NCBI GenBank assembly: GCA_963971535.1
Contig: OZ020586.1
Span: 78,286,412 to 78,350,411 of the forward strand
Direction of reading: 5' to 3'
Source: Notolepis coatsorum
Taxonomy: Eukaryota > Chordata > Actinopteri > Aulopiformes > Paralepididae
DNA: 64,000 nucleotides
The translations under genes were made by a program, and so were the position numbers. This document shows, one piece after another, positions 1-9,931 of this stretch (positions within the stretch are counted from its first letter, which is position 1; every line of letters starts with the position of its first letter). The notes beneath the pieces are model-generated. The model did not search any database and was not told the DNA's origin. It saw nothing but the letters and a program-made list of their open reading frames with translations.

Positions 1-330
1 CTATTGAGCCTGATCGGGCTTTTGCGGCAAACTGTTCCATAGCATACCCCTTCAGTTGATCATGACAAATCCTCTCTTACCTTTATGATTAAAAAGCCTC
101 CATAATTTTGTAAATAGTATCCCCATGGCATGGTGTTGAGCTGTAGCCAGCAAGCTATGCTATCAATATTAGCTAAATAATTAGTGTCACATAGCTGGCC
201 TTTTTCTGAAAACCCAAGCACATATTGTTCCATAGCATACGCCTTCAGTTGATCATGACAAATCCTCTCTTACCTTGACGATTAAAAAGCCTCCATAATT
301 TAGTAAATAAAGCTGTATCCAGCCAGCTAG
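1..330. repeat. Direct repeat of about 90 bp, period about 197 bp
   Basis: The stretch around 30-120 (starting tgttccatagcatac, then a gttgatcatgac core) recurs at 228-315 with few changes. The first 30 bases also resemble 47155-47185 (ctattgagcctgatc versus ctattgagcttgatc), so this is probably part of the same dispersed MITE-like element seen near 46.9-47.2 kb. No protein is visible. The rest to 688 shows nothing I recognise. Confidence 0.5.
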
Positions 331-705
331 CATTGATGCTATTCAAAATGCTATTGAATCCACATTAGCTAAATAGCTAACCAACTAAATACAATAGACA
401 GTGGTATCCTGAGGTAACGTTAAATACAACGTTTGCTAGTCGAAATGACTGGACAGACACATGGACAAGGTAAACATCAATCAATTAATTTATTCCAACA
501 GGTAGTTTCAGCTGCATGTGAGCCGCAGTCTTTCTCTCCTCTCCATTGGAAACTAATGACGTTACGTTAGCTCGAAAAGCACAGAACCGGCAGACACAAG
601 TTAAGCTGCTAGCAACAGACACTATAACACTTCCGGTCGGGGGTCTTCAAAATAAAACGGGAAAGACATTTATTTTCTAAATTTGTGGCATGCACTTATT
701 ATCTT

Positions 706-1186
706 TTTTTTTTTTTTTTTTTGTATCTCTCTTTCTCTGATTTTTCTCTGTTTTCTCCCCATCCCAATTTAGTCGTTGTGCCAATTCCCCCCCCTCCCCT
801 ACCTGGTTGTTGTACACATGTTCTCCTACTGGTCGGTACAAGGGAACCCTGAAGTATCCGCACGCTTCCTCCGACACGTGCGGCGACAGCCAGTGGCTCT
901 CTTCTCACCTGGCAGCGAGGGCTCTCATTGGTGAAGTGTAACGCGTGGGAGGTCACGCTGCCTTCCTCAAGTCCTGCCTCCGCTGAGCAAGCGCCCAGAC
1001 CTGACCTGTAGGCGTCGCTGTCCACAACGCCAGTTTCCCACCCACGGCTTCCCTCCCCCTAACCCAGCCAAACGAGTTAGTATAGCGATCAGCCCAAGCC
1101 AAGGCAATGCTGACTCCGGGAGTCGAGACCGCAGTCTCTTGCATTGGTGACGAGCGCAATCTCCGCTACGCCACCTGACCGCCCGG
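706..1186 (-). mobile_element. tRNA-headed SINE, family 1, copy 1
   Basis: Read on the minus strand this begins with a degenerate tRNA-like head (ggcgtagcgg A-box-like, gtctcgactcc B-box-like), continues through a body shared with the copies at 6318-6696, 46345-46831 and 56090-56582, and ends in a poly-T (plus strand) tail at 706-722. It is flanked by a perfect 15-bp target duplication, tgcacttattatctt, at 691-705 and 1187-1201. The duplication marks it as a retrotransposed SINE and not a gene. Small reading frames inside it are not coding. Confidence 0.85.
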
Positions 1187-1204
1187 TGCACTTATTATCT
1201 TGAG

Positions 1205-1330
1205 ACGTTTTCGTTTTTACGGAAACCTAAAAACGAAACGAAAACAAAACAGATCAAAATCGTTTTAGGCGTCGGTTACACCTAGGGTGTTTTCGTTTCG
1301 TTTTCAAGATGAGTTTCGCTTTCCAGAGCG
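1205..1330. repeat. Inverted repeat rich in gttttcg / cgaaaac
   Basis: The run cgaaacgaaaac near 1236-1248 is mirrored by gttttcgtttcg near 1290-1303, giving a short hairpin with a loop of about 45 bases. It looks like a MITE end or remnant. From here to 1680 I recognise nothing else. Confidence 0.4.
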
Positions 1331-1684
1331 CAACGTAGTGACAGCCGAGTTAGACATTTGTTTTGCGATTTGAGCACTTTCGTTTTGTCAGAACGAGGCG
1401 TGGTCAGACCGCAACGGATGCGCGGGGAGGTAGTTACCTTGGATGTGCCAATACACTTCCTGCAAAAAAATCAACAAGCCGCCATCTTTAAATGCCTCCG
1501 TGAGCTATTTAGCCAGTGTAGCACTTATTTTTCAGCAAAGAAAGTGCAATAAAAGTGCAATAAACAAAACGGATACATTCACTGTGTGTTCTGCCTCTCA
1601 TTTGTTGATGAAACAAGAATGTTCTCACAGTCAGCTTCTTCATTCTCACTGTTTTCACACTGTCTGTTTCTTTTTGTCCTTCAG

Positions 1685-1725
1685 AGAAGGAGGTGAACGA
1701 GTTGATGGAAGAACTGTTTGAAACG
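1685..1725 (+). CDS. gon4l: GON4L-like exon A (13 codons)
   Basis: A polypyrimidine tract ending ctttttgtccttcag precedes the exon and a clean donor (ACG|gtaagaa) follows it. The frame reads KEVNELMEELFET. Vertebrate GON4L, a nuclear YY1-associated transcription regulator, has a closely similar ELMKELFET segment in its conserved central region. The exon ends in phase 0, which fits the next exon at 3377. Acceptor choice could be two bases later. The gene call rests on the combined match of this and the two following exons. No upstream exons are visible in the first 1.6 kb. Confidence 0.7.
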
Positions 1726-2005
1726 GTAAGAATTTACCATAAAACATAATCAGGCTATCTGTGGGATATTCCAAATTCATAATTCTCAGGTATTAAAAAA
1801 ATCTTGAATTAAATTTGCACAGGTATACACATTTCTTTCTTTTGGGGTTAAATAATATCAAATATGAAGTGTTTTTGTATTCAAGTTGTAGTAGCGGCCG
1901 GGGCTCCTGGGAGCTTGGTGTGTCTGACGAGAGCTTGTATGGAACGTGCAATAATTAAAATTGGCGTGCAAGGCAAGCTGCCAGTTCAACGTCGCTATAT
2001 GTTTT

Positions 2006-2196
2006 TATTTTTTTTAAGGGTTTATTTTTTTGCGTTTATCGCTTTTTACTACTGGGCAGTCCAGTAGAGAGAGAGAGAGAGGAGGAACGGGAGACAGTGG
2101 GGGGAAGACATTAGGCAAATAACGACGGGTCCGGGAATCGAACCCGGGTCGGCCGTGCCGTGACTCAGCGCGTTATGTGGTTCGCCACTGGGGCGC
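2006..2196 (-). mobile_element. tRNA-headed SINE, family 2
   Basis: On the minus strand it starts with a tRNA-like head containing a good B box (gggttcgattcccgg) and ends in an A-rich tail (T-rich on plus at 2002-2030). A 16-bp perfect target duplication, cgtcgctatatgtttt, lies at 1990-2005 and 2197-2212. It sits in the intron between GON4L-like exons A and B. The head differs from family 1. Confidence 0.85.
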
Positions 2197-2212
2197 CGTC
2201 GCTATATGTTTT

Positions 2213-2520
2213 ACATTTTTGCTAGTAGGGTTGTGAAATTGGTATAAGATTGAGCTAAATTTACAAACATCTCTCAAATCATATTTGCTCTCCTGTATTA
2301 AAAAATTTAAATAAAAACATTGCACACAGTCCGGGAGTAACTTTGTTTTAGCTCTGTACATTTCTTGCATTATTTTATAATAAACAGAATCATTAAAGCA
2401 TCACATGGATTGTGTTTTGCGGTGGATTTGCCCTTTAATAAATGCATCATTCAGTAGTTACTGCTGTATGACCGTGCTGGTGGTTTTCCCTTTGGTATGT
2501 GTGCATTGATGGTCCTGGAA
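2213..2520 (-). mobile_element. Possible LINE 3' remnant
   Basis: The run ctctcaaatcatatttgctctcctgta is nearly repeated at 54490-54520, inside a minus-strand LINE remnant, so this intronic stretch is probably a decayed fragment of the same family. No intact frame remains. The remainder is AT-rich and featureless to my reading. Confidence 0.35.
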
Positions 2521-3291
2521 TGATTTGATTGATTTGATTTGATTTTTATTTAGTACATACAATTTATACAATAGTATAAAAACAAGGGGTACAAGGATAA
2601 CATGTGAAAGTCTGTCGACTTGTTTCCAACATGGTCCCAAGAAGAATACAATAAATCACAAAGAAAGAGTTAAGAAGATAAAATAGATACAAGTATCTAT
2701 AGGTAGATAAAATAGACAACACCATTTTCTGAAAGAACCTCATTACAGCATGTCATGTTCCTGTTCTTCAAGAGTGGTGGCCAAGCACCCTCTGCAACCT
2801 ATTGTTGCAGATGTCGCTTCACACCCCTCTTGAAGACAGCAATAGTGGGGGAGTTTTGGATGGCCCTGGGCAGAGAGTTCCACAGCCGGCAGGCTGTAGA
2901 CAGAAAGCCATTCTGTGAATAGGAACCCTTTCTAGGCTCATAAACTGAGAGCTGTCCAGACCGTAACTTTCGTCCGTGGACCTGGCCACGCAGGACAATT
3001 CGAGAGCATAAATATCTGGGGGCAGATCCATTTAACATTTTATACATATGTCCCAGTTTCAGAAAGGAGACCCTCTGCTCCACAGGGAGCCATCCCACCT
3101 CATTGAAGTGACATGGCTCAATATGGGTTCGAGGTGGCAGATTTAGGACCAATCGTATGGTCTTATTTTGGCTGGTTTGTAGCCTGTGTTTACTTTCCAC
3201 TGTAACACCACTATACCAGTACGTACATGCATAGTCATATTGGCTGAGGATCATGCAGTTGGCAAGCAATTTCATAGTTTACAGTGATAAG
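2521..3291 (-). mobile_element. 5'-truncated LINE: C-terminus of reverse transcriptase ORF
   Basis: A (TTGAT)n-type tail at 2521-2545 marks the 3' end on the minus strand. A 158-codon frame at 2799-3275 reads DYACTYWYSG, LQTSQNKTIRL, PPRTHIEP and LWNSLPRAIQ, the region after the RT domain in CR1/L2-like LINEs. It is clearly related to the C-terminus of the nearly intact LINE at 38.6-42.1 kb (DYACTSWYQS, LQTSQNKLVRL, TPRTHLTP). The RT and endonuclease domains are missing, as expected for 5' truncation. It lies in the intron upstream of GON4L-like exon B. Confidence 0.85.
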
Positions 3292-3376
3292 AACCTATTT
3301 TTTCTGTGCAAAAATTTCACCCTTGTGTTATGGTGTACTAATTATAAGTGTGTGTTTGTGTGTGTGTATTCCTTAG

Positions 3377-3486
3377 TTAAAAGAGGATCTAGCAGGTCAA
3401 GACTTGGAAGATGAAGGCCATGAGGAAGAGGATGAGACTCAGGATGAAAAACATCGTCCACTCGCTCTGCTGACACACACCACCAT
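3377..3486 (+). CDS. gon4l: GON4L-like exon B (acidic segment)
   Basis: The acceptor is gtattccttag|TTAAAAGAG. Read in phase 0 after exon A, it encodes an acidic stretch, LKEDLAGQDLEDEG then HEEEDETQDEKH, matching the position of the NMEDEGPEEEE stretch in mammalian GON4L. I place the donor at CCACCAT|gttagtaa because the two leftover bases (AT) plus the first base of exon C (C) restore a codon and keep the frame. The 3' end of this exon is continuous with the 36-bp minisatellite that follows. An earlier exon end cannot be excluded. Confidence 0.6.
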
Positions 3487-5156
3487 GTTAGTAACACACT
3501 CTGTTAACACACACCACCATGTTAGTAACACACACTCTGTTGACACACACCACCATGTTAGTAACACACTCTGTTAACACACACCACCATGTTAGTAACA
3601 CACACTCTGTTAACACACACACCAACATGTTAGTAACACACTGTTAACACACACCACCATGTTAGTAACACACACTCTGTTGACACACACCACCATGTTA
3701 GTAACACACACTCTGTTGACACACACCACCATGTTAGTAACACACACTGTTAACACACCACGATGTTAGTAACACACTCTGTTAACACACACCACGATGT
3801 TAGTAACACACTCTGTTAACACACACCACCATGTTAGTAACACACACTGTTGACTCACACCACCATGTTAGTAACACACACTGTTAACACACACCACCAT
3901 GTTAGTAACACACACTCTGTTAACACACACCACCATGTTAGTAACACACTCTGTTAACACACACCACCATGTTAGTAACACACTCTGTTAACACACACCA
4001 CCATGTTAGTAACACACACTGTTAACACACACCACCATGTTAGTAACACACTCTGTTAACACACCAACATGTTAGTAACACACACTCTGTTAACACACAC
4101 ACCACCATGTTAGTAACACACACTCTGTTAACACACACCACCATGTTAGTAACACACACACTGTTAACACACACCACCATGTTAGTAACACACACTCTGT
4201 TAACACACACACCACCATGTTAGTAACACACTCTGTTAACACACCAACATGTTAGTAACACACACTCTGTTAACACACACACCACCATGTTAGTAACACA
4301 CACTCTGTTAACACACACACCACCATGTTAGTAACACACACTCTGTTGACACACACACCACCATGTTAGTAACACACTCTGTTAACACACCAACATGTTA
4401 GTAACACACACTCTGTTAACACACACACCACCATGTTAGTAACACACACTCTGTTAACACACACCACCATGTTAGTAACACACTCTGTTAACACACACAC
4501 CACCATGTTAGTAACACACACTCTGTTGACACACACACCACCATGTTAGTAACACACACTCTGTTAACACACACCACCATGTTAGTAACACACTCTGTTA
4601 ACACACACCACCATGTTAGTAACACACTCTGTTAACACACACCACCATGTTAGTAACACACTCTGTTAACACACACCACCATGTTAGTAACACACACTCT
4701 GTTGACACACACCACCATGTTAGTAACACACTCTGTTAACACACACCACCATGTTAGTAACACACACTCTGTTGACACACACCACCATGTTAGTAACTCA
4801 CTCTGTTAACACACACCACCATGTTAGTAACTCACTCTGTTAAAACACACACCACCATGTTAGTAACACACACTGTTAACACACACCACCATGTTAGGAA
4901 CACACACTGTTAACACACACACCACACCACCATGTTAGTAACACACACTCTGTTAACACACACACCACCATGTTAGTAACACACACTGTTAACACACACC
5001 AACATGTTAGTAACACACACTGTTGACACACCAACATGTTAGTAACACACTCTGTTAACACACACCACCATGTTAGTAACACACACTCTGTTAACACACA
5101 CCACCATGTTAGTAACACACACTCTGTTAACACACACCACCATGTTAGTAAGACAA
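3469..5156. repeat. Minisatellite, about 45 copies of a 34-40 bp unit
   Basis: The unit reads roughly acacaccaccatgttag followed by taacacacactctgttaac, with indels of CA pairs and ttgac/ttaac variants. The first copy overlaps the end of GON4L-like exon B, and each unit repeats the exon-end and donor-like motif CCACCAT|gttagtaa. The array lies in the intron between exons B and C. Reading frames across it are artefacts. Confidence 0.95.
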
Positions 5157-5226
5157 CTCAATCTTCATAATATTCCACCTAGTACATTTTTGTTCACAGA
5201 TCCCTCTGAGACACAACTCCATCTGG

Positions 5227-5230
<4 letters not shown>

Positions 5231-5276
<46 letters not shown>

Positions 5277-5310
5277 ACAGACACACAGACACAGACACAT
5301 AGACACACAA
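5231..5310. repeat. (CA)n / (CAGA) microsatellite
   Basis: About 20 CA dinucleotides followed by acacagacac variants, in the intron just upstream of GON4L-like exon C. Confidence 0.95.
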
Positions 5311-5375
5311 AGGCCAACAACTACCTCCCTCTCTGTTGTGGTGACTCTAATCTGACCTTTGACCTCCCGTGTCAG

Positions 5376-5556
5376 CGAGGTGTCTGTGGCTAAAGAGGAG
5401 CCCGTCTCAGAGTTCCGCACGGTGAAGGAGGAGCTTGCTTATGTGAAGAAATGCAGAGAGCTGGGCCTTCCTGACTCCAACATGCACCCCCCTGAACCCT
5501 TCACCCTGACCCTTGACCCCAGGCAGAGAGCACAGCTCCAGCAGCAAGTACAGCAG
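5376..5556 (+). CDS. gon4l: GON4L-like exon C
   Basis: The acceptor is cctcccgtgtcag|C and the donor is CAGCAG|gttagtc. One leading base plus 60 codons give EVSVAKEEPVSEFRTVKEEL, then YVKKCRELG, and end with FTLTLDPRQRAQLQQQVQQ. Mammalian GON4L has RTVKELLEQL and then LDPAQRKRLQQQMQQHVQLL in the same order, so this is the strongest of the three exon matches. The exon ends in phase 0, immediately before where HVQLL should begin. I find no following exon with that sequence in the rest of the window, so the gene either has a very long next intron or is broken here. Confidence 0.8.
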
Positions 5557-5567
5557 GTTAGTCATCA

Positions 5568-5861
<294 letters not shown>

Positions 5862-5868
5862 AATACAA

Positions 5869-5934
5869 CCTGAACCCTTCAGCCTGGACCTTGACCCCAG
5901 GCAGAGATCACAGCTCCAGCAGCAAGTACGGCAG
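5869..5934 (+). pseudogene. Duplicated 3' end of GON4L-like exon C
   Basis: This 66-base piece repeats the last third of exon C (CTGAACCCTTCA, CTTGACCCCAGGCAGAGA, CAGCTCCAGCAGCAAGTA) with a few substitutions, and keeps the donor (CGGCAG|gttagtcatcacac). It is flanked on both sides by (CA)n. There is no acceptor or polypyrimidine tract directly before it. It is best seen as a local duplication of the exon end plus the adjoining intron microsatellite. Confidence 0.85.
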
Positions 5935-5942
5935 GTTAGTCA

Positions 5943-5943
<1 letters not shown>

Positions 5944-5978
<35 letters not shown>

Positions 5979-6317
5979 CTAGATGCTACAGAGTGAATTG
6001 TAGGACACTAGGACCCTGCAGTCACCCTAACATCCAGAGAGATTGAATCAAGTTGGAATGAAGTGATCTGCGTCTCCTCTAAAGCCCTCAAAAAAAGCTG
6101 TTCTATCCACTCACATTTACCCTCTCCATCACGCTGCTTAAAAACTGCTGCCTGAATAAACAACTGCAGGTAGCCTTACGGAATGAAAGCAAAGATCAAT
6201 TTCACCGGTGAAATTATTTAAACTGTATTTACCACCCGGATTGCTTGCTTTAAAGCAAATGGAATGGATTCTGTCAACATACTGTAATCAATCTACCTAG
6301 ATGTCTCATACTTACCA
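5944..6317. other. Short (CA)n then unique intron-like sequence
   Basis: A short CA run at 5944-5977 follows the duplicated donor. Beyond it I see no exon, in particular no HVQLL-type continuation of the GON4L frame, and no recognisable repeat. Confidence 0.5.
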
Positions 6318-6696
6318 TACTCATACCAGCACCTACCCCCTACGGTCGGTCTGGGAGAGTGGAGGCTATCACGTGCTTCCTCCGACACATGTGTAGCCAA
6401 TCAACCGCTTCTTTTCACCTGGCAGCGCGGACTCTCACTGAGAGGGTGTAACGTGTGGAAGGATCACACTACCCCCCTTAGATCCTTTCCCCGCTGAGCA
6501 GGCGCCCTGACCGAACTGTAGGAGTCGCTGTTTACAACGACCAGAACCCACCCACCAGCTTTCCCACCCCTAACACTGCCAATTGTGTTAGTATGAACGA
6601 CCAGCCAAGCTGGTAGCAATGCTGAGAGCTGGGCTCGAACCCAGCATCTCCTGCACTAGTGGCGAGCGCCTTGCTCACTGCGCCACTTAGCCGCCC
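6318..6696 (-). mobile_element. tRNA-headed SINE, family 1, copy 2 (3'-truncated)
   Basis: The minus-strand head is present at the right end (ggcgcagtgagcaaggcg A-box region, ctgggctcgaacccagc B-box region) and the body matches the copies at 706-1186 and 56090-56582. The A-rich tail is missing at the left end. Confidence 0.8.
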
Positions 6697-6890
6697 TCAG
6701 CTCCTCTTTTCTTCTCTTCTCTCTTCTCCTCTTTTCTACTTTCTTCTCCTCTTCTCCTCTTTTCTTCTCTTCTCATCTCTATTTTCCTCTCTTCTCATCT
6801 CCTTTTCTCTTCTCTCATCTCCTCTCTTTTCTTCTCCTTCTCTCATCTCCTCTCCTTCGCATCTCCTCTTTTCTCCTCTCCTCTCACACA
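6697..6890. repeat. CT-rich low-complexity tract
   Basis: Nearly pure (tctcctctttt)-type pyrimidine sequence. A serine/leucine-rich frame across it is a translation of the repeat. Sequence from 6891 to 7320 shows nothing recognisable. Confidence 0.85.
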
Positions 6891-7349
6891 GTGTGGATGA
6901 CAGCTCGTTAGATCAACCTGGTTCACCCAATCATAATCATGCAATGTATGGATGAGATTTAATGCAAGTCATTGGATAAAATACATATCAGCCAAATAAT
7001 TAGTCATCAACGTTTTCTTTTTTTTCGTTAACAAAGATGGTGAAACATTTTGTAATGGCGTTATTCACCGTCAAAGATGGAAACAAATTATATTCTCTTT
7101 TGGTTCATTGCAATTTACTCAAGCATAGTAACAGACACAATATTCGTGACACTGGGTATACATTCCATGAGGTCCATAGCAGGTTAAAATTGTTTACTCT
7201 GTGTAAGTGATCAGAGTATGAACAGGTCAATGAAGAAGTGTTCCATTTCATTAGGTTTTCTGCGTTACCTAAATAAAGCTCTCCCTCTCTCCCTCCCATT
7301 ACTCTCTCAATTTATACTTACAGGGAGACACTTATCACTTATTACTTAT

Positions 7350-7695
7350 CAAAAAGACAAAGGTCATTATGTGCCCAGCTCCGCTCTGGGATTTTGCCCC
7401 TGTACCTCGAGACCGGACGTTACCGGGGGTCACAGAAGAGGAGCGGATCTGTATTTACTGTGGTATCGATATTGAGAATATATATATATTTAATTTCATG
7501 TTTTATTGTCCACTATACTATGAGTTGCTTAAAAAGTTATTTGACAGGTGTAAAAACCTTGAGTTCATGTGGTTTAGTGATGCAGATAGACTAAAATGGA
7601 TTTTTTATCACAGGGTTTTTGCACTTGCTGAATATTTAGAGAAAGCTTGGGATAAACGCACGAAAATAACATATGTGATGTATTTTGCCCTCTGA
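7350..7695 (+). mobile_element. LINE fragment: C-terminal zinc-knuckle end of RT ORF
   Basis: The frame at 7369-7695 contains RICIYCGIDIEN followed by FMFYCPLYYELLKKLF. This is the C-x2-C ... C-P-x-Y tail typical of the C-terminus of several fish non-LTR retrotransposons. No RT domain precedes it, so this is a 5'-truncated and decayed piece. Confidence 0.65.
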
Positions 7696-7814
7696 TGGTG
7701 TGCATGGTGTAGCTTAAAAACCATGGGAAGTGATTGTTATGTTCAATTCTTGTTTTGGGTGTCTTATAATCCTGTAAGGGATGGGTCGTCAGACATGACA
7801 AAAAAATGTCTTTC

Positions 7815-7875
7815 ATTCATTCAATCATTCATTCATTCATTCATTCATTCATTCATTCATTCATTCATTCATTCA
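7815..7875. repeat. (ATTC)n microsatellite
   Basis: About 14 tandem attc units. Confidence 0.95.
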
Positions 7876-8527
7876 TACAGGGATATTTCTCTTTAGTGGA
7901 ACTTGTCAAACATCAGCAGTCCTACCTCTATGTAAAGTCATCTACTAGTAAGCTAGCGACCACTGCTGTCACTGTTGTCAACACCACCATTCCTCCCAGG
8001 TGTCAGGCTCCTCATTCACTTCCATTCATTTTCGGCACCATGTCTAAATATTGTAACCCTTCCCCCTCTATCCCCACTGAAATCCAATCCACGCATCAGA
8101 CAAAAAACTAACACGTCAAATAAACAAAGTGCAGTACCGCGCTGTCATCTTCTGCCTAGAGGTCGCTGTTTGACAAATCCATACACTTTAGATTCTGATT
8201 CAGATTTTTATTCTCACATTATTTTACACTGTACAGCATAGAGGAGTGACATTCATTTTGGTCTTGGCTCCTTGGCCTTGAAGCAGCATCAACAATAAAT
8301 TCGGACAAAAAGAATAAAGCAATAGAAATAGGAGCATAAGCAACGATAAAATAGCACATGTACAATACAATAATCAGTGTAATAATCACAGTGTAGGTGT
8401 AGTGAGTGCAAAGTGGCAGTACAATCAATGATAAAATAGCTCTAGACTATAACAATATAGCAAATACTTTGACATCATACTTACAAAGAAGTATTTTAAC
8501 CTTTTGGGCTATAATAATTACCATCAT
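7876..8527. other. Non-coding; possible LINE 3' UTR in part
   Basis: The stretch 8195-8440 (gattcagatttttattctcac, then AT-rich sequence with many short gtgcaa motifs) resembles minus-strand LINE 3' ends elsewhere in the window. No frame is recognisable. It forms the 3' flank of B4GALT-like gene 1. Confidence 0.35.
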
Positions 8528-9484
8528 TCATGAAGGACTACCAACATCAACGGTGATGAAAGTAAAGAGTTTATCTTTCTCTGTTTTAACCATGCTGTAC
8601 TGGAGTGAGTTGATTCCATCTTTGTCCAGGGGCCAACTTGTTTCTGCCAATTGATCTAATCTCTTGTCATTAAGCTCGTTGTACAAGTCTCCCATCATCC
8701 TGTATCTGCCGACTTGCTGGTTTGATCGAAAATGGTACATGCCATGGAATAAGGTTCGCTTGTAAATATTGTCGTCCTCACCTCCCCAACCCCAGAATCG
8801 ATTGGGGAAACCGTTGATCTTCAAGAACTGTTGTTTAGACAGAGCTGTAACTCCACCAAATATACCTTTGTAAGGCGCCCTGAAACCAAACTTGTCCACA
8901 GCCGTAGACAGGTGCCGAGGCTGGCTAAAACATCTGTAGATGTTGCGGTCGTCCATGGGAACCAGGTCCACATCGCTGAAAACAAAACAGTCGTAGTCGT
9001 ACTCCCTCAGGGCCTCAATGAAGCCCACATTAATCAGCTTTTCTCTGTTGAAAATCCCGTTGCCGTGCTGGTTGATGATGTAGATGCCGTAGTCCAGCTG
9101 CTGGCGTTGCAGGATAGGATGGAGGTAGTACAGCCAGTACTTCAGGTGGTGGATCCGGTTGCGAAACGGGATGATGACCGCCACCTTCTGTCGGGCGATG
9201 CAGTCTTGGGGTTTGAATCGCCCTCCGTCCTGGAGATCAGGGTTCTCCCTCCTGACTGAGTCTAAAGTCAGTGGCTTGTTGAACTCCACTTCCAATGGTC
9301 CCAACAGGTGAGGAGAGGTTTCAGGGCAGGGCTGCAGGTTTGCCAACACCTTGGTCCTTTGCGTTTGATTATCACGTTGACTTATATCAATATAATTAAC
9401 ACTAATATCACTCATGTACAGCCAGAAGAATGTGAAACAAAGCACAAGAGACAGTGCTACTCCTTTGGAGAGTTTTTTCCACAT
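8528..9484 (-). CDS. B4GALT1-like glycosyltransferase, gene 1 (intronless)
   Basis: Predicted Golgi type II membrane glycosyltransferase (GT7 family) acting on terminal GlcNAc acceptors. The 318-residue frame starts at MWKKLSKG, with A at -3 of the ATG and a membrane anchor at residues 8-24 (ALSLVLCFTFFWLYM). A short stem follows, then the catalytic domain. Visible motifs are CPETSPHLLGP, VIIPFRNR, FNREKLINVGF, the DVD metal motif in FVFSDVDLVP, and WGWGGEDDN. All four disulfide cysteines are present. The Tyr289-equivalent is Ile (PYKGIFGG). The usual RMIRH metal-ligand motif is changed to RMMGD by a 9-nt in-frame deletion relative to gene 2, so the His ligand is gone. The frame stays open upstream to 9772 through a duplicated stem fragment; I prefer the internal start because it places the anchor at the N-terminus as in the paralogues. 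Confidence 0.88.
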   Translation of the reverse strand: MWKKLSKGVALSLVLCFTFFWLYMSDISVNYIDISQRDNQTQRTKVLANLQPCPETSPHLLGPLEVEFNKPLTLDSVRRENPDLQDGGRFKPQDCIARQKVAVIIPFRNRIHHLKYWLYYLHPILQRQQLDYGIYIINQHGNGIFNREKLINVGFIEALREYDYDCFVFSDVDLVPMDDRNIYRCFSQPRHLSTAVDKFGFRAPYKGIFGGVTALSKQQFLKINGFPNRFWGWGGEDDNIYKRTLFHGMYHFRSNQQVGRYRMMGDLYNELNDKRLDQLAETSWPLDKDGINSLQYSMVKTEKDKLFTFITVDVGSPS

Positions 9485-9552
9485 CTTCAATGTCCTGAGT
9501 ATTTGGTCCTGATTTGATCCAATGTGTACTAATCCTGTACTAAGTGACATTT

Positions 9553-9772
9553 CTCTTATCTTATTGATGCAGTCTTGGGGTTTGAATCGTCCTCCGTCCT
9601 GGAGCTCAGGCTTCTCCCTCCTGACTGAGTCTAATGTCAGTGGCTTGTTGAACTTTACTGCCAATGGTCCCACCAGATGAGCAGAGGTTTCAGGGCAGAG
9701 CTCCACCTCTTCAAACACCTGGTTAACTAACGCCCGCTCTTCAAGTATGTCCCAAGGATTATTACTGATCAT
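9553..9772 (-). pseudogene. Duplicated B4GALT stem fragment fused in frame upstream of gene 1
   Basis: This piece encodes NPWDILEERALVNQV, then CPETSAHLVGPLAVKFNKPL and DGGRFKPQDCI. It is a second copy of the stem and the start of the catalytic domain, in the same frame as gene 1 and with no stop between them. It lacks a membrane anchor and the catalytic core. A matching NPWDILEE piece sits at 13005-13142. It is likely a leftover of unequal exchange within the cluster. A joint product would have an internal membrane segment and is unlikely but not excluded. Confidence 0.75.
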
Positions 9773-9817
9773 TACTCTCTCTCGCTCTCACTCTCACTCT
9801 CTCTCGTTCTCTCTCTC

Positions 9818-9931
9818 GCACTCACTCACTCACTCACTCACTCACTCACTCACTCACTCACTCACTCACTCACTCACTCACTCACTCACTCACTCACTCA
9901 CTCACTCACTCACTCACTCACTCACTCACTC
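9818..9931. repeat. (CACT)n microsatellite
   Basis: About 28 cact units. The matching array in the second copy of the duplication (13159-13221) has about half that number. Confidence 0.97.

Noticed and set aside
2140..2196. Possible minus-strand tRNA gene with perfect B box
   Set aside because: Head of a family 2 SINE flanked by a 16-bp target duplication.
3469..5156. Regular 36-bp repeats that could suggest a CRISPR array
   Set aside because: The units are contiguous with no unique spacers, the genome is vertebrate, and the unit derives from an exon/intron junction.
7218..7300. Possible continuation exon of the GON4L-like gene
   Set aside because: No HVQLL-like sequence and no convincing splice sites.
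8831..9259. 142-codon plus-strand frame, also at 31180-31608, 62066-62494 and 54986-55453
   Set aside because: Antisense shadow of the conserved B4GALT coding sequence; conserved only because the opposite strand is.
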